Source of the DNA: Pristionchus mayeri | Lineage: Eukaryota > Nematoda > Chromadorea > Rhabditida > Neodiplogasteridae | Length of the DNA: 64,000 bases | Direction of reading: 5' to 3' | Assembly (NCBI GenBank): GCA_036245805.1 | Contig: BTRK01000003.1 | Coordinates: 18,578,464 to 18,642,463 of the forward strand | In this document: in pieces, positions 46,202-64,000 of the stretch | Layout of the letters: each line of letters starts with the position of its first letter | How positions within the stretch are numbered: position 1 is the first letter of the stretch | Position numbers and translations under genes: made by a program | Notes under the pieces: generated by a model | Told to the model about the DNA's origin: nothing | The model's input: the letters and a program-made list of their open reading frames with translations, nothing else | The model's database searches: none

Positions 46202-47999
46202 GCGCCTCAAACCGTACTCTCCTGATAATGTTGCCTTGTACATAGGGACCACAAGGGGTACAGCCGAAATGAAGCTATGCCGCCCTAACTATACTCAAAC
46301 TGCCCGCTCGGAACCAAACAAGGTCATGCTTTTGGCCGTTTGTCGATATCTTTTCTCAGAATCACACTAGACGTCATAAAGTACGAGAAAAAGTGTCAAC
46401 GGAGAGCGGTAGGAAAACGAGACGAGGGAGAGAGGGGGCGGAGCTTATTCCGACCCCTCCCCAGTCAAATCGCCAAAAATTTGAGCAGGGCTTCGCCCTT
46501 TCCCGGTTGCGCCTTACCCTTGTGAGGTAAGGCGAGAGAGCGAGGCGGCCGCACTCTTCTTTAGAGCGCGCGCTCTCTACACAGGCCGGGTCAGAAAAAG
46601 GCGAGAGGAGAGGGCGGAGAGGGAGAGAGGAAGAGGGCGATCTTTTAGCACAGGCACCGACTGGTTTACTTAGAAACACAGACAGGGAAATCAATATTTT
46701 TTCGATTTCTTTTCACCATCTTGTTTGAATGGTTGCTGGCTATTATAATTTCACTATTCAAACCTTGTATCATAATTTCTCTGCTCACGCATAGCAAAAA
46801 TCTGGGAAAAACGATGGATCGCGTTACAAAGATCGATTTTTCAACACGACAGCTGCAAAAACTGTTTTTTGAATAGTAAAATATTGAAAGCACACGGGGA
46901 GAGCTTTCGAATTCTTTTTTGATCAAGTAATTTGGTTAAGAATGAACGCTGTGTTTGTTCTATCTTGCTTTCGAGGGGGAATCGTGTCAGAAGGAAGTGG
47001 GCGGAGCTTATGGTGCCTACTTGTACATACTGTAATTATTTACCGGTGGTATGCATTCAACGAGATGAAGCAGAATTCAATGTTGTTCATGAACATAAAA
47101 CGAATAAACAATTCAATCTTCTCCTCTGTACCCAATTGTTCAATGCTTGCATTTTTAATAATTTATTATCACAATCATGCAGAGTAATAAACAAACTGTT
47201 TAGTATCATGCTTATTTTATCCTATTTTGTGGCATCTATTGATCTGTAACCGAGAATACAATTTTAGTAGAGAAAATATGACGCACATGAGGATAACTTG
47301 ATAGGGTCCTTTGAAAAAATTTCGTTACTATTTACATTGGGAACAAATCGAATTCGGTCTGATTTCACAGATCTAGTACGATCACAATTTGCAAGTTTCT
47401 CTTGCATGAGAGACTATCAATGAATCGTGGGAGCATAAGAATGAGTAAAAACTGGGTCCCACACTCAGAAAATATCGGATTCTCAAATATCGACGAGTTA
47501 TTTGATCATAAATATCGGAGTGGATAAGTTCTTCAGCACTGATGCTGTGAACGAGAAACGATTATTGTAAATTATAAATATTTCATTGCATCGAATGTTT
47601 TTCAACTCTTCAAGTAACGTTGAAATTTTGAGATATGCGTGTAATTCAAGAACGCCATTTTGCCTACTGAATTACTTTCCTCTATGGTCAAGCACTGGAC
47701 CGAATATATTCCAGCCAACAATGTGTAATTGTAGCATTTCACAGTTGAAATTTATTCTGAATCCCCTCTGGAATTGGTCGTGATCATACTTTCTCATTAT
47801 TTGCTCAGTCTGAAGTTCGGGATTCACCCAAAAACCTGATCAGAATCACTCACTTTATCAGTGGAGTGACTCAGAATCAACACCCCTTCTCCATTGTCTC
47901 TCTCGATTTCCCACACTCTCTCGCCCTCGAATGGCCCATGACGCTCAGCCCCCACAATGGATGCTTTGAACTGCATGACCAATAGGGGAAAGGAGGGGC
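46202..47999. other. Spacer between His-rich copies 2 and 3
   Basis: About 1.8 kb. A GC-rich hairpin-prone zone lies at 46500-46590 (GCCTTACC...GGTAAGGC, then GCGAGAGAGCGAG). An AT-rich unique part follows, then from ~47765 the third copy of the promoter block. No gene supported. Confidence 0.5.
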
Positions 48000-48005
48000 T
48001 ATAAA
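48000..48005 (+). promoter_or_regulatory. TATA box, His-rich gene copy 3
   Basis: TATAAA in GGGGCTATAAAGGGAGG, as in the other two copies. Confidence 0.75.
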
Positions 48006-48055
48006 GGGAGGAGAGGAAGGGGTAGGAATCAGTCCCCTATCGACTTCCTTCAACG

Positions 48056-48768
48056 ATGTCCTACTGCCATCCTCACGGTCACGTCGACGCTTACGTCCCC
48101 CACTGCACAGTAAGATTTCCGTGGTTTAGTAGACGCATTTTGCGGCCAGACCGGAAGTGATGTCACTCCGTATCTTTTTAGATACGGTAGATTTACTGTA
48201 ACGGCAAATGTTAGCTGTATTCATCTATTTCCATCCTTAGTTCTTTCGCAATATTTTGAATGACGAGCATTGTTGGTTGGTGAAATCACATTCAGGATGC
48301 TTCATCGTCTAAGTAGATCCCTCCTAATTAGCCAATCCTCCCTAATTACAGCCCACTCCTCACGTAGACGTCGTTCACGTCGCTCCTCATCACACGACAG
48401 TCACACACATGGGAGGAGGTGGATACTACGGTGGAGGATACGCTGTGAGATTCACTATTTGCATCGCAAACTGAGTTTTACACCCAGTCACTTTTACGTC
48501 AGTGAATAGAGATGACTCAGTACGATTGCACAACTATAGAAAGAGAATCGATCGATAGGTCAATCCCTCCTTTCAGACTCCCTACATGCACGGTGGATAC
48601 GGTGGCCACGTCGACGTTTACCCCTCGCACCACGTAAGTTGTGTGGATACTGTAGCTGGTTACGGTAGAGAGCAAACGGGAAACGTCACTAGTCTATGGA
48701 AGTTCACCTCTGAATCCTCTCTCTTGCAGGGTGGCTACTACGGCGGGCACCACCACCATCACTGCTGA
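48056..48768 (+). CDS. His/Gly/Tyr-rich small protein, tandem copy 3
   Basis: Same four-exon, 80-residue architecture, ATG 48056 to TGA 48766. Exon 1 ends in Thr instead of Ala (VPHCT). The Gly run uses GGAGGTGGA rather than GGAGGAGGA codons, and intron 1 has GTGATGTCAC in place of the palindromic GTGACGTCAC. Other exons match copies 1 and 2. Being the last of three head-to-tail copies with duplicated promoters, it is presumably expressed like its neighbours. Confidence 0.85.
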
Positions 48769-49261
48769 ATGTCAGAGACCGTACCCTGTCGATACCGTAA
48801 CCGCTCCGTAATTACTGTAAATATCCATTGTTGACGCTTACGTGTTCCTTCTACGATAAATGCTTGTTTACTCTCTCTATTTTCTCACATTTCCATATAT
48901 CCTCCTCTGATTCAATTACACTAATCCCCTTGTTCTCCGATGGATATCGATCAATCTCGATCTATTCCGTCCTCTCCTCCCCTCATTCCTATACCCTTCT
49001 CTCGTGCTAGGCGGTAGTCAGATAGGCGGTGCTCTCAGCGACCGACGCCTAGACCCCGTCGGAGACACGAAGCACTCCCGTGACATCAATATCTCCTGCT
49101 GATCAGGTATACTGTAGCCCCGTCCCCTACCTACCGTAACCTCGCTTGTGCCTGAACTACCGTAACCCCGGATATCGAACCTTCGAATTAGGACCGAAGT
49201 CATGCTACGTCATTAAAAGCTCTACAGTAGCCCTACCGTAACTGATTGCAGCTCTGCGATA
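48769..49261. other. Interval before the Pro/Ala-rich gene
   Basis: Contains a pyrimidine-rich tract (48850-49010) and an open stretch at 49019-49102 reading QIGGALSDRRLDPVGDTKHS that stops before a possible donor. It may be an untranslated or unrelated exon. A splice acceptor (GATTGCAG, ending 49251) precedes the next ATG by ten bases, a likely trans-splice site. Confidence 0.4.
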
Positions 49262-49610
49262 ATGTGCTTTGGCAAGAAAAAGGACGAGAAGTCCGCTATG
49301 AAACCACCTACTGGGCCCGCAAGTGGCGGAGCCGGAGCCGGTAAGCAGCGTGATGCAGGAGTACCGTAACCCATCAACTCCTAGCCGGCGACAAACCTGG
49401 CTCGTTGATGAAACCGGCGCCCGGAGCACCTCCCGCCGCCGCGCCCACTCCGCCTGCTGCCCCTCCTCCACCCGCTGATGGTAAGGGATACTGTAGGAGT
49501 ACTGTTACGGTATTCAGTTTACGATTGCAGCACCTAAAGAAGATGCGCCTGCGCCCGAAGCGAAGACGGAAGGCGACCAGAACTACGAGAACGTCGATGT
49601 GAAGAAGTAA
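49262..49610 (+). CDS. Small Pro/Ala-rich protein
   Basis: Three exons join in frame from ATG 49262 to TAA 49608 for about 85 residues. The N-terminus MCFGKKKDEKSA is basic. The middle is PAPGAPPAAAPTPPAAPPPP, and the end is acidic (EGDQNYENVDVKK). No signal peptide, membrane segment or known domain. Cys2 near a Lys cluster could allow acylation and membrane contact, but this is speculation. Both introns carry TACNGTA heptamers next to splice sites. Confidence 0.7.
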
Positions 49611-50622
49611 GAAGAGGATCGAACAAGGATTGCGTCATCCCTAGCCCATCCCCCATCGATTGACCACCTCGTGATAAAGGGATACTGTGGCTTGCGACGG
49701 ATTGCAAACTGATCACAGGGGATACGGTATTGAGCAGGTAGTGAAATAGTGCAGTAGTATCTGAAATCTGTGGTTTTCTCGTGATACAGAAAAGGCCTCT
49801 GGTTTACAATACGATGTGTTTATGTAATGGATTACACTACATGCGAATAATGTCCAATGAAATATCGATTCTTTAAAGAAAACAATTTCAACTAGAAGGC
49901 TACTAAAGGATAAAAGGGGAAGGCGACGATAAAACATAAAAATTGGAATTTAAAAAGTTGTTCTGTTCACAATCTTTTAAAGGAAGTAGGACGTCAAAGG
50001 GTGGAACAAACGGGTAAACCCGATAGAAATAAAAGTTAAAACAGGATACGGTAGATCGGTACTGTAGATTATCAGGGTAAACATATCGACATAGGGAGAC
50101 AGACTACCTGATGAGAACCAGAGGGAAAGCAACACGGAGTGATTGTGTCCTAAGAAGGAAGAATGGAAAGAATACAAGGAAGACAACACTAAAAGATTCT
50201 AAAACGGAGAGCAGTCTGTCAACAATAAATATCGAGATCCGATATAAGACATACAAAAAAACTTTTGGATAAAAATTCACCGGATGGCGGTATTTGGTAT
50301 ACTGAGTGAGGATGGAAGAGGGGGAGGACGAGTGACCTACAGTTACTTGCAAGTATCTACTCGTTACATGGGGTACTGTAACTATGGTGAGTTGTCTACA
50401 GGTAAACATTGACTACGGTGGTTGTGAAGCTACGAAAGAGGGGAGTGCTTACTTTGAGTTATAATGCTGCAAGAATTAGGGAAGGCAAGTGATCGTATCG
50501 TGAATCCCTGAGCAGGAAGGACTTGGCACGATGCCAGCAGAGTATACGGTAGTTAAGCTAATCGATTCATCGGGGTGGGAAACGGGGGCAAGGGGTACGG
50601 TAGGCGGAAGGGGTACGGTAGG
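49611..50622. other. Convergent region downstream of sma-4
   Basis: 3' UTR-like sequence for the Pro/Ala-rich gene (+) and the co-Smad (-). Several TACNGTA heptamers, no coding region I can support. Confidence 0.5.
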
Positions 50623-59483
<8,861 letters not shown>

Positions 59484-62390
59484 CTTCTGAAGATCATCAT
59501 TGAGGAAATATCGATTTAAAGGAGAAAAAACAACGTTAAAATTTAGGACAAAATATGTGAAATGGATCATGAATTGGTATATTTTAATTTCTGCCCTGAG
59601 GTCTTTTGCATACATAGTAGAGCTCGTAAATGCTCGCTTGCAAGATAAAGAAATCGGAAGGAAATGACATCAGTGATAAGGCAGAGAGCCGGGCAATCAG
59701 ATGCTAAATGACGGATATCGATCGGTTCTACCAAAAAATGAATGGAAACGACAGAAAGACATAGGTGGGAGGAGAGTAGGGGTGGATGAATGGAGTGAAG
59801 AGAGTGCGGCGAAGTGAGAGAGACACGGGGTAGAGATGGGAAAGGGAACGCTTCTCTCTCCCCTCCCCACTCATCCCCTATCACTGTGATCAACCGATTG
59901 AGGAGCTCCCCCCTCTAATTTTTGATGAATCGCCGATTCACTTCTCTCTGACATTTAATCAGTTCCAAACTGCTGCTGTTGCGCGTCCTAATCGAAGAAA
60001 GAGAGAGAGAGAGATGGAAATGAACTCTTATTTTCGCTGGGAGTGCTCGGATAATGAGTCAGTCCCCACCTACGCGAGTGATAATCTGATATCTCCGGGC
60101 ATTATCAACCCAATTACTGCAGCGTCTAGACGAAAATAGCGCGAGCTTATCACGAATTAGTTACAGGCAACTGGCTCAAATTAGTGCGCAGTATTACCAG
60201 ATTTCTGTCAGTAAACAGTAATCATGTGAATGCTCAGCAGATAGAGAGATTGTGCAGCACAAAAGTGCGAGGTACTGATGGGAAAACAGAGACGACTAGC
60301 CACGCTCTCGTGACAGGGAAGAAGAGTCGCGATTAGTCCTTATCAATTTCCATCGACCGAATCTCTACTCACACATTCCACTGGGAGAGTCAGAGACGAT
60401 GGAAGTGAACAGAGGCTTCCCCACAGTATGGAAGAACCGAATTATTTTTCAATTCATCTGAACTAGGGACTATTTCTAGAACTAATTTGAAATCTGCTTG
60501 CACATCAGTCGAATAGATTTAGAGTAGAATGGACAAGGATCAACGAGAGGTGGCATGGAGGGCAGAAGTCAGCGTCAAACAGGGGTATAAAACGCGTCGC
60601 CTGATCCGGATGACGTCACTCCATACACGCATTTTGCAAGTTTCACGGAGGAAAGAAGGAGTGAATCCGAGAAAGGGAGAAGAAGGAGATGGAGAAGAGG
60701 AGAAACGGCTAGGTATGAATCAACTTGCTATGATAGCATCATCATATCGACAACGATTATGCTTTTGCCTTATGCCGCTCGCGCATTCAGATTGTACAGG
60801 AACAATCGAGACGGAGATGCGTTAAGGTCGACAAAATTTCAATCAACGGAACGATTAATTAGGAGAGGAAAAAATCGATCCAACAATTATTCTTCTCAGA
60901 GCCTGTAGATTGAAGGGCAGGAGCAGGATGAAGGGGTTAAGGATAGAACAGGCCAGAGTGATCAATATTTCCAGTCCAGTATTCATAACCAAATCAATAA
61001 ATTCTATGTAGGATGGTGAAAGGGTTGAAATCTGCGCCGACTTGGTTGCTCATGATTTAGAGGTGCACCCCAACCCTGTTGTCACCTCCACTCTCCCCCC
61101 TCGTAAACTATTCATCTGCTCCGTTTTCGCATCGCCTCTCAGTGTGCACGAAATTCAAAGGGAGGAGGAGTGGACCTGGGCATTGCGCCATAAAGGGGAA
61201 CCTACTGTACGCCCGAAACAGGAAGCTACCTTGTCAGAAAGGCAAGTGGGGCCTGAAATAAGATGAAAACTACCCCTCTTTCTTGCGCAATCGCACTGTT
61301 TCTCTTCTCCTTTCACCGAATCCTAGGTCGAAACGGGCGAGAGAGCGTCCGGATTTGAGAGAGTGCAGACAGGTCAGAGTGAGAGAGACACTGGAAGTTA
61401 TGGAGAGAGCTCGGAGAAACTGTTGTGAATTCGAGGGACTAGCACAACTCCAGATGTTGCTAGAATGCATTAGATGAGGGAAACGTGGCAATGCAATCTC
61501 TAGCCCATCTCGTCATTATTCATTTCTCCAATTTCCTTCGCTGCTTGCCGGTCTGCGCGCTCGTTGGTCAGAAGCAGAAGATTCCGATCATTCATCCAGT
61601 CGCCAGACTCTCTTCGTTTAGCACACTCTCTCGCCGGTCAGAGTGAGCGAGAGAGTGCATGGAATAGAGAGAGAGCGAGAGTATTGCTGCATCAAAAGGA
61701 TAACGCTTTTTTGCTCCTCTGAACGGCATTGAGTCCCTCCGGCATCGGGGCGGCATTCGCCTTTGTCTCATTTTCCGCATGAGCAGATGCCTTTCTACTC
61801 TCAGAGCGGACATCATAAAACGCGCAAAATCGCCGCTGAGACAAGGGAAGCGAAGATGAGATGATGAGTGGGGGCATGCGAAAATGTGCGCCCCCGCGAA
61901 ACAACCTTCGGTATCCCTTTGCACGCCTTTCATAGCGGGCTGAGGACATAATGAACCCGTAGGGGGGGGGGGGGGCGATAGGATAGATAGCACGGAAATG
62001 AGGGGACGAAAGCGAAAGTGAGCGAGGAGCGACTAATGCGGTAATCTGAGCCTGACAAGACAGGGCATACCTCCAGTTTGCTACTAATTTACGGTCCTAA
62101 TCTGGCCATATTTACGGTCCCGAACGGCCGAAAAAGCGTGCGGCCATAACTCCTCGAGAGTACGGAGAATGACGGGGGTTGGTAGGCTTGCTACGACAAG
62201 GAAGGGATACGATAGCGCGGTAGGTCACGCATCTCGTCAATGCGCCCTTGCGAAACGAGAGACGCACAAAACACACTTCCGCGGTGAAATCGTCACCATC
62301 GATATCCTAGAACCGCTCGAAATAAAGTGCAAAGGGTAAGATCCATTCTGGTCTCCCCCTCCTCTTAGCGCCTGTCCTTCTCCTATCTTC
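59484..62390. other. Region upstream of sma-4 without supported genes
   Basis: Probably co-Smad promoter and intergenic DNA. Holds a GAGAGAGAGA run (60000-60015), a TATAAAA near 60585 followed by GATGACGTCACTCC at 60610, and GAGA hairpins at ~61335-61375 and 61618-61662. Open frames of up to ~130 codons on both strands show no domain or splice pattern. Confidence 0.5.
61616..61662. repeat. GAGA-type hairpin
   Basis: GCACACTCTCTCGC pairs with GCGAGAGAGTGC around the loop CGGTCAGAGTGA. The cleanest example of the dispersed hairpin family. Confidence 0.65.
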
Positions 62391-63830
62391 ACGGATCGTC
62401 TACCGTGGGCGCCACCCTGTCGCCCTTCCCCCACCTATCCATCTCCTCCCCCTCCCCTCCCTCTCTTCTATCCGAAGGAGAACACCAACCTTGAAACCTC
62501 TTGAAGTGGACACACCCCGTGTTGTGGCCTACCGGGACGCTTTCGCAATGTTGTTTCATCAGCAAGCTTAGACTATCACTCGTCAACTACTCCAATCTCC
62601 ATCAGATCAACGTCCGAGTATGCAAAACACCCCTCTGTCCCAGCGCCCAACTGCAAACCCGGTGAGAATGCGTATGCTAATGAGGGTACCATGCGCAAGC
62701 TTGGAGAGAACTTTGCTCCTCGATCTAGCTCGCGCCCGAAAGCATATTTCACCCGGTAAGCTAACCAGGACGAAGGGGAGGCGCCGTTGGTGACAGCGAG
62801 TCTAACGAGGAAGGGAAGGGGGAGCGGTAGGCAGGGAATCGAGGGGGAGGGGATGAACCCTCTGGCCGTCCATGGGTGGACCTCTGTTTCAACATCTTTC
62901 GAACTGAAATTGCGAGAGGATCTCCTCCTAATAAGCCCGCCTTCTTCATCCTTCCCATCTCTCCCTCTCCTTTCTAGTCAAAACAATCTTGATTTGTTAT
63001 GAGCGCTAAAGGTTCCAAAACACGATCACGTGAAAGCCCTCTCATCGGTGACGGACATCTGAACCCTTCCAGCACCCTTGATTTACCGCCCTTTCCAACC
63101 CAAACAAGCGCTCCGAAATTAGGAAGGAGAGATTGCATACGTGCAAAACCATAGATAAATCCCTCCAGATCTGCACGTAGAAACACCCTTTGGGGCACGA
63201 GGTCATGCCTATTATTATCCACCAAGGGCAAGATACACACAATGCTTGCACCGTTTTTGGTCAGACGCCATCTACACGTGAAACTCTAATCAAGTGACAC
63301 CGCAAACCCAGTGGAAACCAGCGAAAAGTTGCAAAAAACGCGAAGATATTTGGTCAAGTTATAAAACTTTCAACGGTGACGTCCATCTGACGCCATAATG
63401 ACCTTTGATCTACCTCGCCCTTTACGATGTACACTGCACGCCCCCCCCCCCCCTAAACTTGCTTTACCTAGCAGGGAGGGATAAAGGGGGAAGGGAAGAG
63501 GGTGTCTAGGCACATGAGCATGAACCCCCTGGCTGTCCAGTGGCAGCAACTGAAGCATAGATATGGAACACCGCCTCAGGGCACACGGATTTACAAAAGC
63601 ATGGCAAAAAACAGTCGAAAAATCGGTTACCAATGAGCCCCATATCCTGATCACAATATTCACAGCGTCGACGCCCACCTAAACTCACCGCTTTTGATCT
63701 ACCGCGCCTTCTTTCCAACTCTTGGTTTGCCCAAAGGGAAGGCAGGGAGGAAAGGGAGGATCAACGGGAAACGGAAGGTGAACCCCCCTGGCAGCCCCTC
63801 TGGGATCAATAAACGGACAAGAATGGACCA
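62390..63830. repeat. Diverged repeats with a ~300-base period
   Basis: Similar blocks recur: TTGATTTACCGCCCTTTCC (63080), TTGATCTACCTCGCCCTTT (63406) and TTTTGATCTACCGCGCC (63692), and GATGAACCCTCTGGCCGTCC (62852), GAACCCCCTGGCTGTCC (63522) and GAACCCCCCTGGCAGCCCC (63780). Spacing is 280-330 bases where both are present. No coding capacity seen; possibly a degenerate satellite or fragments of one mobile element. Confidence 0.5.
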
Positions 63831-64000
63831 CCCAAATACAACTCATTTCGCAAAGGTGAAATGCAAATAGGCAATTAATTAGTTTTGGAAGAAATTATTG
63901 GCCAGTAATTGCTCGCCTCACGCAAGCTCAGACGTTACCTCACAATGAAACGCAAATGCACTGCCGCGCGAACCCGCAGAATGACAAAGAAAATATTTTC

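Overview
This window is nuclear DNA from a nematode, probably a diplogastrid or Pristionchus-like worm. The genus is my inference; no marker gene fixes it. The evidence is many short exons with tiny GT-AG introns, splice-acceptor sequences just upstream of start codons (as expected for SL trans-splicing), tRNA genes, and typical nematode families: a SMA-4 co-Smad, a DPF-6-like serine peptidase, a ground-like domain protein, and PTP and PP1-type phosphatases.

Layout: 1-520 is an inverted-repeat element. 0.9-7.9 kb (-) is a two-finger C2H2 protein with a long tail built from duplicated small exons. 9.1-11.1 kb (+) is a protein tyrosine phosphatase and 11.6-14.6 kb (+) a PP1-like Ser/Thr phosphatase that lacks the GDxVDRG metal-binding segment. 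17.0-24.4 kb (+) is a secreted S9 peptidase (dpf-6-like) with a 500-base foldback in one intron. 24.5-25.7 kb is a duplicated tRNA-Gly segment with one decayed copy. 25.9-26.4 kb (+) is a small unknown gene and 26.8-28.3 kb (-) a divergent ETS-domain factor. 29.3-30.9 kb (+) is a ground-like protein. 31.2-41.9 kb (-) is a many-exon gene of unknown function, rich in TAR/SP motifs, whose middle is a higher-order tandem array of exons. 43.7-48.8 kb (+) holds three tandem copies of an 80-residue His/Gly/Tyr-rich protein gene. 49.3-49.6 kb (+) is a small Pro/Ala-rich protein, 50.6-59.5 kb (-) the co-Smad, and 53.9 kb (+) a tRNA-Leu inside a co-Smad intron. 59.5-64 kb has no gene I can support; it holds low-complexity sequence and diverged repeats.

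Three features run through the window. The odd palindrome TACNGTA and the palindrome-like GATCAAAGATC (or GATCTTTGATC) are scattered through introns in very large numbers, often beside or overlapping splice sites. Short hairpins built on CACACTCTCTCGC recur in intergenic regions and introns. Tandem duplication of small exons has built large parts of two proteins. Exon structures were assembled by eye from splice consensus, frame and phase; ends marked approximate are uncertain.
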